Below are positions 1 through 5,301 of a stretch of 5,301 nt of DNA, piece by piece; the stretch's first letter is position 1; every line of letters starts with the position of its first letter. The stretch is from Clostridia bacterium (GTDB taxonomy: Bacteria; Bacillota; Clostridia; Oscillospirales; Acutalibacteraceae): the NCBI GenBank assembly GCA_900757335.1, contig CAAENL010000077.1, positions 1 through 5,301 on the forward strand. Direction: 5' to 3'. The notes under the pieces were generated by a model that was not told where the DNA came from, made no database searches, and saw nothing but the letters and a program-made list of their open reading frames with translations. Made by a program: the position numbers and the translations under genes.

Positions 1-68
1 GCAGAAGCAAACTTTATTATTTGCGTGACCGTGTCGGTAAAGCCGCTAAAGTTAAGGAAAAAATTTAA
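1..68 (+). CDS. rplS: Ribosomal protein L19, C-terminal end (partial)
   Basis: The gene is cut by the left edge; only its last 21 codons and the TAA stop at 66-68 are present, read in the frame starting at base 3. The peptide ends RSKLYYLRDRVGKAAKVKEKI, which contains the basic KLYYLR-RxGKAA tail characteristic of bacterial L19, a large-subunit protein at the 30S-50S interface. A canonical-looking terminator follows immediately, so this is the natural end of the gene. Identification rests on a short but distinctive tail. The position next to lepB and rbgA matches the usual Firmicutes order and supports it. Confidence 0.9.
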   Translation, partial: RSKLYYLRDRVGKAAKVKEKI

Positions 69-94
69 GAGGGGATTTTTATCCCTCTATTTTT
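68..94 (+). terminator. Rho-independent terminator after rplS
   Basis: The left arm (68-76, AGAGGGGAT) pairs with the right arm (81-88, ATCCCTCT) across a TTTT loop. This gives 8 base pairs with one bulged G, and a run of five T at 90-94 follows. The hairpin begins at the last base of the rplS stop codon, so it should end the upstream ribosomal protein transcript. It could be leaky, since the stem is short. Confidence 0.8.
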
Positions 95-122
95 AATTTA
101 TTGATTTGTCGTTTTATATAAT
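93..122 (+). promoter_or_regulatory. Candidate promoter for the lepB-rbgA operon
   Basis: A perfect TATAAT lies at 117-122. The only -35-like hexamer at an acceptable distance is TTAATT at 93-98 (18 bp spacer, 3 of 6 matches to TTGACA), so the -35 is poor. Initiation near 129 would leave a leader of about 50 nt containing the AGGAAG ribosome binding site. The region is very AT-rich, so TATAAT can occur by chance. A promoter somewhere in 95-165 is likely because a terminator precedes it; this exact placement is tentative. Confidence 0.35.
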
Positions 123-181
123 TTAATTTGAAATAATAAAGAATTTTTTATTATATTATAATACAAAGGAAGTGCATTAAA

Positions 182-757
182 ATGGATAAAAACAGCGTCA
201 AAGTTGATGCAAATATAGTTAAAAACCCGGCTTCTAAATATTCGGCATTTTGTTTTGAGTGGCTTGAGTCTTTAATACAGGCTTTGGTGTTTATTGCTTT
301 TTTATTTGCTTTTTTCTTCAGAACCATGAAAGTTGACGGAGAATCTATGATGAATACTCTGTATGACAGAGACAAAATTTTTGTTTCAAAATGGAGTTAT
401 ACACCGAAAGACGGAGATGTGGTTACGATTGTCGAAGGTCAGCATTATGATAAGCCTATAGTTAAAAGAGTAATTGCTACGGAGGGGCAGTCACTAAAAA
501 TAGATTTTTCTGACGGAAGCGTTTATGTAGACGGTCAAAAACTGGACGAATATTATATAAAAGAGCCCATGTGGCTTCAAGAAGACGGCGATATTCCCGA
601 TGTAATACCTCAAGGATATTGTTTTGTAATGGGAGATAACAGAAATAATTCATTAGACAGCCGTTCTAAAGCAATAGGTCTTATTGACAACAAAAAAATT
701 ATAGGTAAAGTTATGTTTGTATTTTATCCGTTCAACAGAATCAAAGTGGTTCAATAA
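182..757 (+). CDS. lepB: Type I signal peptidase (first tandem copy)
   Basis: Membrane-anchored serine protease (family S26) that cleaves signal peptides from secreted proteins on the outer face of the membrane. The protein has 191 residues, typical for the short Gram-positive form. It has a cytoplasmic N-terminus, one hydrophobic anchor at about residues 31-46, then the catalytic domain. Box B contains the nucleophile Ser55 in ESMMNTL, box D has the general base Lys95 in KRVIATEG, and box E is GDNRNNSLDSR (151-161). The usual Pro of SMxPTL is Asn58. The ATG at 182 has AGGAAG at 167-172, 9 nt upstream. It is followed 34 bp later by a paralogue about 60% identical. The family call is secure; which preproteins it processes is unknown. 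The symbol lepB is used generically (sipS-type in Bacillus). Confidence 0.95.
   Translation: MDKNSVKVDANIVKNPASKYSAFCFEWLESLIQALVFIAFLFAFFFRTMKVDGESMMNTLYDRDKIFVSKWSYTPKDGDVVTIVEGQHYDKPIVKRVIATEGQSLKIDFSDGSVYVDGQKLDEYYIKEPMWLQEDGDIPDVIPQGYCFVMGDNRNNSLDSRSKAIGLIDNKKIIGKVMFVFYPFNRIKVVQ
617..646 (+). repeat. Exact 30-bp direct repeat, copy 1 (within first lepB)
   Basis: These 30 bases are identical to 1233-1262, a displacement of 616 bp. They encode residues 146-155, from Tyr146 through the start of box E (FVMGDNRN). The match is a by-product of the gene duplication plus strong constraint on box E, but it is the longest exact match I found between the two copies. Confidence 0.9.
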
Positions 758-791
758 TCAGTTTTCATAATAAGGGGCATAGATTTAGTTT

Positions 792-1373
792 ATGAGTAAT
801 TCAAACAATGATATGGATTGCAATAACTCGGAATTTAAACAGCCGTCGAGTGCTTATTCGACTTTTTGTTTTGAATGGCTTGAATCGGTTATTCAGGCAA
901 TAATTGTAGTAGTTGTGTTAATGGTTTTTGTTTTTAGAGTCGTAAATATAAGCGGAACGTCAATGTTAAACACTCTTCACAACGCCGATAAAGTGGTTGT
1001 TATGAAATGGAATTATACTCCTAAAAATGGAGATGTGGTAGTAATAAGCTGCGGACAAAACTTGGATGAACCGCTCATTAAAAGGGTTATTGCCACAGAA
1101 GGTCAAAAACTTAGAATTGATTTTTCTGACGGAAGTGTTTACGTAGATGATAAAAAAATTGAAGAAAAATATATAAAAGAACCTATGCACCTTAAAGGCG
1201 ATGCACAAATTCCGGAAATAATTCCAAAAGGGTATTGTTTTGTAATGGGAGATAACAGAAATCATTCTCTGGACAGCAGGTTTAAAAGCGTGGGGCTTAT
1301 CGATAATAATCATGTAGTCGGAAAAGCGAGTTTTATAATTTTTCCTGTTAAGAGAATCGGGATTATAAGATAA
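792..1373 (+). CDS. lepB: Type I signal peptidase (second tandem copy)
   Basis: A second S26 signal peptidase, 193 residues, aligning without gaps to the first copy (about 106 of 177 positions identical by hand count). The anchor is at about residues 33-48. Ser57 in TSMLNTL and Lys97 in KRVIATEG form the dyad, and box E is GDNRNHSLDSR (153-163), so it should be active. As in copy one, Asn60 replaces the motif Pro. The membrane segment is rich in Val (IIVVVVLMVFVF) rather than Phe, and residues around 86-96 also differ, which may mean different substrate preference. The start at 792 has its best ribosome site, AAGGGG at 772-777, an unusually long 14 nt upstream. An in-frame TAG at 780-782 rules out a longer N-terminus. 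Likely co-transcribed with copy one and with rbgA 72 bp downstream. Confidence 0.95.
   Translation: MSNSNNDMDCNNSEFKQPSSAYSTFCFEWLESVIQAIIVVVVLMVFVFRVVNISGTSMLNTLHNADKVVVMKWNYTPKNGDVVVISCGQNLDEPLIKRVIATEGQKLRIDFSDGSVYVDDKKIEEKYIKEPMHLKGDAQIPEIIPKGYCFVMGDNRNHSLDSRFKSVGLIDNNHVVGKASFIIFPVKRIGIIR
1233..1262 (+). repeat. Exact 30-bp direct repeat, copy 2 (within second lepB)
   Basis: Identical to 617-646 and in the homologous codon register (residues 148-157, the start of box E). Because the register is the same in both genes, recombination between the copies would leave a single in-frame hybrid signal peptidase gene. Confidence 0.9.
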
Positions 1374-1445
1374 TAAAATTTTTGGGATTTGCCTTTTGAT
1401 TTTAAAAATTTATGAATTGTTTACGGTAAAAAAGAGGTTGTTTAA

Positions 1446-2318
1446 ATGGAGCAAAGTTCATCAAATACAAATATAAATTGGTTTCCAGGTCATATGGCAA
1501 AAACTCGAAGGCAAATCGGAGAATCGCTTAGCATGGTAGATGTTGCAGCTGAAATTTTAGATGCGAGAATACCTTTGAGCAGCAGTAACCCTGAAATTGA
1601 TAAAATACTTTCAAGCAAACCCAGAATTGTTGTTTTGAATAAAACTGATTTATCTGATAATAAAAAAAATAAGCAGTGGCTTGAATTTTATAAAGATAAG
1701 GGAATAGAGTGCGTTGCTTTCAGCAATAAAGATAGTTCTGGAAAAGCTGCGTTTGTCAGTAAAGTGTTTCAAGTGATGAAACCAAAAATTGACGCTTGGA
1801 AAAGCAAAGGCATAATAAATCGAAGTATTCGTGTTATGGTTGTTGGAATTCCCAATGTTGGAAAATCTTCTTTCATAAATAAATTGTGCAAAAATTCCAA
1901 GGCAAAGGTCGAGAATCGTCCCGGTGTAACGCGTCATAATCAGTGGTTTTCAGTAGACAAAGGTATTCAGCTTTTAGATACCCCCGGAGTTCTGTGGCCC
2001 AAATTTGACAGCGAAGAGGTTGCGTGTAATCTTGCTTTTACTGGTGCCATAAAAGATCGTGTTCTTGATACGGAAGATTTGGCTTTAAGGTTCATAGAAA
2101 AGATAAAAAACGGCTATGCTAAAAATTTATCCGAAAGATATAAACTGGATTTTGAGTTGATTTCAAATTTGTCATCCTTTGAAATTTTAGAAAATATTGC
2201 TCGAAACAGAGGTATGCTCGTGTCAGGAGGAGAGATAGATACTCTTCGTGTTTCCAATATGATTCTGGAGGAATTTAGAAGCGGCAAGCTTGGAAGAATA
2301 ACTCTTGAAAATCCTTGA
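1446..2318 (+). CDS. rbgA: Ribosome biogenesis GTPase RbgA (YlqF)
   Basis: Circularly permuted GTPase that acts in the cytoplasm in late assembly of the 50S subunit. The 290-residue protein shows the permuted motif order: G4 NKTD (65-68), then G1 GIPNVGKSS (134-142), the G2 Thr in GVTR (160-163), and G3 DTPG (178-181). The N-terminal WFPGHMAK (12-19) carries His16, equivalent to the catalytic His9 of the Bacillus subtilis enzyme. The N-terminus is about 7 residues longer than in B. subtilis. The C-terminal roughly 90 residues correspond to the RNA-binding helical domain of the family. The ATG has AGAGG at 1433-1437, 8 nt upstream. Located near rplS and followed 18 bp later by rnhB, as in many Firmicutes. 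It may be essential, as in B. subtilis; that is inference. Confidence 0.95.
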   Translation: MEQSSSNTNINWFPGHMAKTRRQIGESLSMVDVAAEILDARIPLSSSNPEIDKILSSKPRIVVLNKTDLSDNKKNKQWLEFYKDKGIECVAFSNKDSSGKAAFVSKVFQVMKPKIDAWKSKGIINRSIRVMVVGIPNVGKSSFINKLCKNSKAKVENRPGVTRHNQWFSVDKGIQLLDTPGVLWPKFDSEEVACNLAFTGAIKDRVLDTEDLALRFIEKIKNGYAKNLSERYKLDFELISNLSSFEILENIARNRGMLVSGGEIDTLRVSNMILEEFRSGKLGRITLENP

Positions 2319-2336
2319 TTAGTGGTGAAGTGTAAA

Positions 2337-2942
2337 ATGGATTGGCTTTATTATGAAAATTTATTTATGAGCAAAGGCTTTAAATATGTGTGCGGAGTTG
2401 ACGAAGCGGGAAGAGGTCCTCTTGCGGGGCCTGTTTATGCCGCGGCAGTTATTTTGCCACGCGAAACCGTTATTGAGGGAGTTAATGATTCAAAAAAAAT
2501 AACCGAAAAAAAACGCGAATATCTTTTTGACATAATAAAAGAAAAATCATTGTCTTGGAATATTTCATTTGCAACAGTTCATGAAATAGATGAAATGAAC
2601 ATACTTAAAGCTACATTTTTAGCTATGAAACGTGCTATCGAAGGATTAAAAATCAAGCCTGATTTTGCTTTGATAGACGGCAACAGATTGCCTGACATTG
2701 ATATCTCTTGCGAAGCTGTAGTTAAAGGAGATGCTTTATCCGAATCAATTGCGTGTGCTTCTGTTTTGGCTAAAGTTGAAAGAGATAGATACATGAAAAA
2801 AGAAGCAGATAAATATCCTGAATATTTTTTTCAAAAACATAAAGGTTACGGAACAAAATTACATATCGAAGCTTTGAAAAAATACGGTCCGTGTGAAATT
2901 CACAGAAAAACTTTTCTTAAGAAAATACTAAGTCATGAATAA
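2337..2942 (+). CDS. rnhB: Ribonuclease HII
   Basis: Endonuclease that cleaves RNA in RNA-DNA hybrids and removes single ribonucleotides misincorporated into DNA. From the ATG at 2337 it has 201 residues, normal for the family. The metal-binding acidic residues are all visible: Asp22 and Glu23 in DEAGRGPLAGPV, Asp114 in LIDGN, and Asp132 in VKGD. The HKGYGT motif supplies Tyr171, which with the GRG motif recognises the ribo-deoxyribo junction. I prefer ATG 2337 over GTG 2322 because GGTGA at 2324-2328 sits 8 nt before the ATG, while nothing resembling a ribosome site precedes the GTG. The GTG start would add only five residues. The 3' end overlaps yraN by 8 bp, suggesting coupled translation. 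Confidence 0.95.
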   Translation: MDWLYYENLFMSKGFKYVCGVDEAGRGPLAGPVYAAAVILPRETVIEGVNDSKKITEKKREYLFDIIKEKSLSWNISFATVHEIDEMNILKATFLAMKRAIEGLKIKPDFALIDGNRLPDIDISCEAVVKGDALSESIACASVLAKVERDRYMKKEADKYPEYFFQKHKGYGTKLHIEALKKYGPCEIHRKTFLKKILSHE

Positions 2943-3318
2943 AAGTACAGAAAAAGGTAAAAATGGAGAAAAATTTGTTGCACAGTACCTTGAAAACAAA
3001 GGATTTAAGATTTGCCGCACAAATTACCATAGCAGATACGGAGAAATAGATATAATTTGTGAAAATGAAAAATATATTGTTTTTGTGGAAGTAAAATTAC
3101 GCAGGAAAAATTCCGCTATAAGAGGCGTTGAGTGTGTTGGAAAGTCAAAAAAAGTAAAAATAATAAAAACAGCTTTTGTGTATTTAATTAATAATTTTTG
3201 CTCTAAACAACCACGATTTGATATTGCGGAATTAAATGAAGATAATGTCGATGGCACCTTAAGTTTAAATTATTTTGAAAATGCTTTTGATGCGGAGGTA
3301 TATAATGCGTTTTTTTGA
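2935..3318 (+). CDS. yraN: UPF0102 family protein YraN (predicted nuclease fold)
   Basis: Small protein of the UPF0102/YraN family, which has a PD-(D/E)XK endonuclease-like fold but no firmly established biochemical role. The 127 residues show the family pattern: Gly11-Glu12 with a helix containing AQYLENKGF, then YGEIDII with Asp39, then FVEVKLR with Glu52 and Lys54, and RFDIAE (94-99) near the end. These give a complete Asp-Glu-Lys catalytic set. The ATG overlaps the end of rnhB (8 bp) and has no convincing ribosome site of its own, so translation probably depends on ribosomes finishing rnhB. Its last 14 bases overlap the start of the dipeptidase gene. Placement beside rnhB is common, and a role in DNA or RNA processing is inferred only. 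Confidence 0.9.
   Translation: MNKSTEKGKNGEKFVAQYLENKGFKICRTNYHSRYGEIDIICENEKYIVFVEVKLRRKNSAIRGVECVGKSKKVKIIKTAFVYLINNFCSKQPRFDIAELNEDNVDGTLSLNYFENAFDAEVYNAFF
3294..3299 (+). promoter_or_regulatory. Start-deciding ribosome binding site for the M19 dipeptidase
   Basis: GGAGGT lies 5 nt before ATG 3305 and inside the last codons of yraN (the codons for Ala-Glu-Val). It favours 3305 over the in-frame ATGs at 3275 and 3290. The first of these has no such site, and the second lies just upstream of this one. Confidence 0.85.
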
Positions 3319-4225
3319 TCTTCATTGCGATACGCTTTACAATATGGTTAAAGAAAATAAGGATATTTATAAAAATAATTTTCATGTTGATATGTTTCGT
3401 TCACAAAAATACAGTCCGTATGTTGGGTGTTTTGCTGTTTGGATTCCCGATGATTTCAGGGGCGATAATGCATATAAATTTTTTAATAAAGCAGTGCAAA
3501 AATTGTATGCTCAAGAAAATAAATATGGTAAGTATTTCAAAATATGTAAGAGTTTTGAAGACATAGAAGATTTAAAAAATCAAAGCGGAGTAATATTGAC
3601 TGTCGAAGGCGGAGCTGCATTGGCGGGAAATATAGATAACGTTCAAAATTTGCATAATTTCGGCGTTAAAATTATGACTTTGACATGGAATGGTACTTGC
3701 GAAATCGGAGGAGGTTCAGAATGTTCCGAAGGATTGAGCAGTTTTGGAAAAGCTGCACTAAAAGAAATGGAAAAAGTAGGAATTATCGCAGATTTATCTC
3801 ACGCGAGCGAGAAATTATTTTACGATGTGAGTGAGATAGCTTCAAAACCATTCACAGCGACCCATTCAAATTCTCGAAGTATTTGTAATCATAAACGTAA
3901 TTTAACTGACGAACAATTTAATATTATAAAGTCCGTAAACGGATTGGTTGGAATAACTTTTTGCAATTATTTTTTAAAATCAAACGAAGAAGCTACATTT
4001 GATGATATTCGAAAACATATTGAACATTTTTTGGAAATGGGAGGAGAAAATATTTTAGCAATCGGAAGTGATTTCGATGGTGCAGATATTCCTTCGGAAA
4101 TTAAAGGAATAGAATCTTTGGAAGATATTTATGATTATTTTTTAAAAAAGAGTTATAAAGAAGAACTTCTCAATAAAATATTTTTTTATAACGCCTATAA
4201 TTTTATGAGAAAAAATATGATATAA
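3305..4225 (+). CDS. Membrane dipeptidase family (peptidase M19) protein
   Basis: Zinc-dependent dipeptidase of the renal dipeptidase (M19) family; members hydrolyse dipeptides, often with D-residues. The 306-residue protein contains the metal ligands in order: His7 and Asp9 in FFDLHCDTL, Glu101 in TVEGG, His166 in DLSHAS, and His187 in THSNSR. The substrate-side Arg198 (HKRNLT) and the GSDFDG motif (254-259) are also present. No signal peptide or membrane segment is visible, so despite the family name it is probably cytoplasmic. The ATG at 3305 follows GGAGGT at 3294-3299, and the gene overlaps yraN by 14 bp. The C-terminus ends in KIFFYNAYNFMRK, resembling the family's closing helix. The substrate cannot be told from sequence; peptidoglycan-derived or nutrient dipeptides are possible. 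Confidence 0.9.
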   Translation: MRFFDLHCDTLYNMVKENKDIYKNNFHVDMFRSQKYSPYVGCFAVWIPDDFRGDNAYKFFNKAVQKLYAQENKYGKYFKICKSFEDIEDLKNQSGVILTVEGGAALAGNIDNVQNLHNFGVKIMTLTWNGTCEIGGGSECSEGLSSFGKAALKEMEKVGIIADLSHASEKLFYDVSEIASKPFTATHSNSRSICNHKRNLTDEQFNIIKSVNGLVGITFCNYFLKSNEEATFDDIRKHIEHFLEMGGENILAIGSDFDGADIPSEIKGIESLEDIYDYFLKKSYKEELLNKIFFYNAYNFMRKNMI

Positions 4226-4249
4226 CCTAAATTTGTCAAGGAGGTATAG

Positions 4250-4939
4250 ATGGCAGTTTACGCTATTTCGGATTTGCACCTTTCTTTTAATAATGATAAG
4301 AGCATGGATGTTTTTCCCGGATGGTATGATTATACAAATAAAATAAAGCAAAATTGGGAAAGTACGGTTAAAAACGAAGACTTTGTTGTTATTCCCGGGG
4401 ATATTTCTTGGGCTATGAGATTAAATGAAACTAAAAAAGATTTTGAATTCATAAACAATTTGCCGGGTAAAAAAATTTTGATAAAAGGCAATCACGATTA
4501 CTGGTGGAGTACGTCAAAGAAAACAAATGATTTTTTACAAGAAAATAATTTTAATACTATATCCATAGTTTTCAATTCTGCTATTAAAGTCGATAATATT
4601 TGTATTTGCGGAACAAGGGGATGGATGTATAATTCAGATGAACCCGAAGATGAAAAAATTTTGAATCGTGAAGTCGAAAGATTAAGACGTTCATTGGACT
4701 CTGCCAAAGCCCTTGGAGGCGAAACAGTTGTGTTTCTTCACTATCCTCCTGTGTATAATTTTCAAGAATCCGAAGAAATTATAAATCTTTTGATTGAAAG
4801 AAATATAAAAAAGTGTTATTATGGTCATATTCACGGTAGCGGAGCAAAAAAAGGTATAATTGAAGGCAAGTACAAGAGTATAGATTTTAAACTTGTATCT
4901 TGTGATTACATAAATTTTAAGCCTTTGCTTATTGTATAA
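4250..4939 (+). CDS. Calcineurin-like metallophosphoesterase
   Basis: A two-metal phosphoesterase, probably cytoplasmic, substrate unknown. The 229 residues carry the full motif set: SDLHL (Asp8, His10), PGDISW (Asp51), KGNHDYWW (Asn81, His82), FLHYPP (His164), and GHIHG (His193, His195). All metal ligands are intact, so it should be active. There is no signal peptide or membrane segment. The strong AAGGAGGT site at 4238-4245, 4 nt before the ATG, implies efficient translation. The gene starts 24 bp after the dipeptidase and precedes tig by 53 bp. It could act on a nucleotide, nucleic acid or phosphoprotein; automatic annotations calling such proteins Ser/Thr phosphatases are not supported by anything specific here. 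Confidence 0.9.
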   Translation: MAVYAISDLHLSFNNDKSMDVFPGWYDYTNKIKQNWESTVKNEDFVVIPGDISWAMRLNETKKDFEFINNLPGKKILIKGNHDYWWSTSKKTNDFLQENNFNTISIVFNSAIKVDNICICGTRGWMYNSDEPEDEKILNREVERLRRSLDSAKALGGETVVFLHYPPVYNFQESEEIINLLIERNIKKCYYGHIHGSGAKKGIIEGKYKSIDFKLVSCDYINFKPLLIV

Positions 4940-4940
4940 T
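4935..4940 (+). promoter_or_regulatory. Possible -10 element for tig
   Basis: TATAAT overlaps the stop codon of the phosphoesterase gene. Initiation near 4947 would leave a leader of about 45 nt before tig. No good -35 hexamer lies 16-18 bp upstream and the region is AT-rich, so this may be chance. I see no terminator hairpin in 4940-4992, so read-through from the upstream operon is the alternative. Confidence 0.25.
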
Positions 4941-4992
4941 AAGAATTAATCCGCATATATTTTATTGTAAATTTGAAAGGAAGAGTTTAAAA

Positions 4993-5301
4993 ATGGAACT
5001 TAAGTCGTCAAAAAAAGTGGATGTTAATCGTTGGGAATTGGAAATTTCGATTTCTGCGGAAGATTTTTCAAAAGAAGTTGATAAGGTTTATAATCGTGAA
5101 AAAAGTAAGATAAATGTCCCGGGATTCAGAAAAGGAAAAGCTCCGAGAAAGTTTATAGAAAAATATTACGGAGAACAAGTTTTTTACGAAGATGCAGTTA
5201 ATGCATTGTATCCATATGCTTTAGAAGACGCTGCAAAAGAAGCCGGCATTGAATTGGTAGATGATAAAATTGACTTTGAAGTTGTTCATATGAATAAAGA
5301 A
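4993..5301 (+). CDS. tig: Trigger factor, N-terminal part (partial)
   Basis: Ribosome-associated folding chaperone that binds ribosomal protein L23 at the exit tunnel. The 103 codons present start MELKSSKKVDVNRWELEI and include the ribosome-docking signature GFRKGKAP at residues 44-51, followed by the rest of the N-terminal domain (FIEKYYGEQVFYEDAVNALY). The prolyl isomerase and C-terminal domains lie beyond the right edge. The ATG has AGGAAG at 4978-4983, 9 nt upstream. In many Firmicutes clpP and clpX follow tig, but that cannot be seen here. Confidence 0.95.
   Translation, partial: MELKSSKKVDVNRWELEISISAEDFSKEVDKVYNREKSKINVPGFRKGKAPRKFIEKYYGEQVFYEDAVNALYPYALEDAAKEAGIELVDDKIDFEVVHMNKE

Noticed and set aside
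128..162. TTGAAA (128-133) with TATATT (152-157), or TATAAT at 157-162, as the lepB promoter
   Set aside because: Transcription would begin at or inside the ribosome binding site (165-172), leaving almost no leader. The TATAAT at 157-162 is also 23 bp from TTGAAA, too far.
966..1313. Open frame of 115 codons on the minus strand, opposite the second signal peptidase gene
   Set aside because: It lies wholly inside a well-supported + strand gene, shows no recognisable motif, and is a typical shadow of AT-rich coding sequence. The other minus-strand frames (for example 151-375, 1650-1937, 2579-2794, 4498-4707) were dropped for the same reason.
1376..1411. Inverted repeat AAATTTTT / AAAAATTT between the second lepB and rbgA
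   Set aside because: Only 8 A-T pairs with a 20-nt loop and no GC core or following U-tract; too weak to call a terminator.
2322..2336. GTG start for rnhB five codons upstream of the chosen ATG
   Set aside because: No ribosome binding site precedes it, and the sequence itself supplies the GGTGA site for the ATG at 2337.
3275..3304. Ten-codon upstream extension of the dipeptidase
   Set aside because: The extension has no ribosome site and lies inside yraN, while GGAGGT sits correctly before ATG 3305; family members start just before the FFDLHCD motif.
3315..3566. Open frame of 83 codons on the plus strand inside the dipeptidase gene
   Set aside because: It is an out-of-frame reading of a gene whose catalytic motifs are intact in the other frame.
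1..5301. CRISPR array, tRNA/rRNA, riboswitch, insertion sequence or defence system
   Set aside because: I saw no regularly spaced repeats, tRNA-like arms, structured leader, transposase or terminal inverted repeats; nearly all sequence is accounted for by housekeeping genes.

Overview
The window looks like a housekeeping segment of a low-G+C Gram-positive chromosome, probably class Clostridia (Oscillospirales-like is my best guess, not proven). The reasons are the AT-rich sequence (roughly one third G+C by eye), strong AGGAGG-type ribosome binding sites, and the order rplS - lepB - rbgA(ylqF) - rnhB - yraN - ... - tig, an arrangement typical of Firmicutes. All recognisable genes lie on the + strand and are tightly packed. 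I found no RNA genes, mobile elements or CRISPR arrays.

Layout: positions 1-68 hold the last codons of rplS (ribosomal protein L19), closed by a hairpin with a U-tract. An AT-rich gap of about 110 bp with candidate -10 elements leads into two tandem, clearly paralogous type I signal peptidase genes (182-757 and 792-1373; about 60% protein identity by hand count, no gaps). They are followed by rbgA, the 50S assembly GTPase (1446-2318), rnhB, RNase HII (2337-2942), and a yraN/UPF0102 nuclease-fold gene (2935-3318). Next come an M19 membrane-dipeptidase-family gene (3305-4225) and a calcineurin-like metallophosphoesterase gene (4250-4939). The window ends inside tig, trigger factor (4993-5301, cut by the window edge).

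From rbgA to the metallophosphoesterase the genes overlap or are separated by at most 24 bp, and I see no terminator after the one at 68-94, so 182-4939 is probably one transcription unit, possibly reading on into tig. The shared theme is growth-linked housekeeping: ribosome assembly (L19, RbgA), protein export and folding (signal peptidases, trigger factor) and genome maintenance (RNase HII). The dipeptidase and phosphoesterase are enzymes of unassigned substrate carried along with them.

Nothing here supports a new defence, mobile or regulatory system. The most noteworthy feature is the tandem signal peptidase pair: both copies keep the Ser/Lys dyad, both carry Asn where the classical motif has Pro, and they differ most in the membrane anchor and around the active-site strands.
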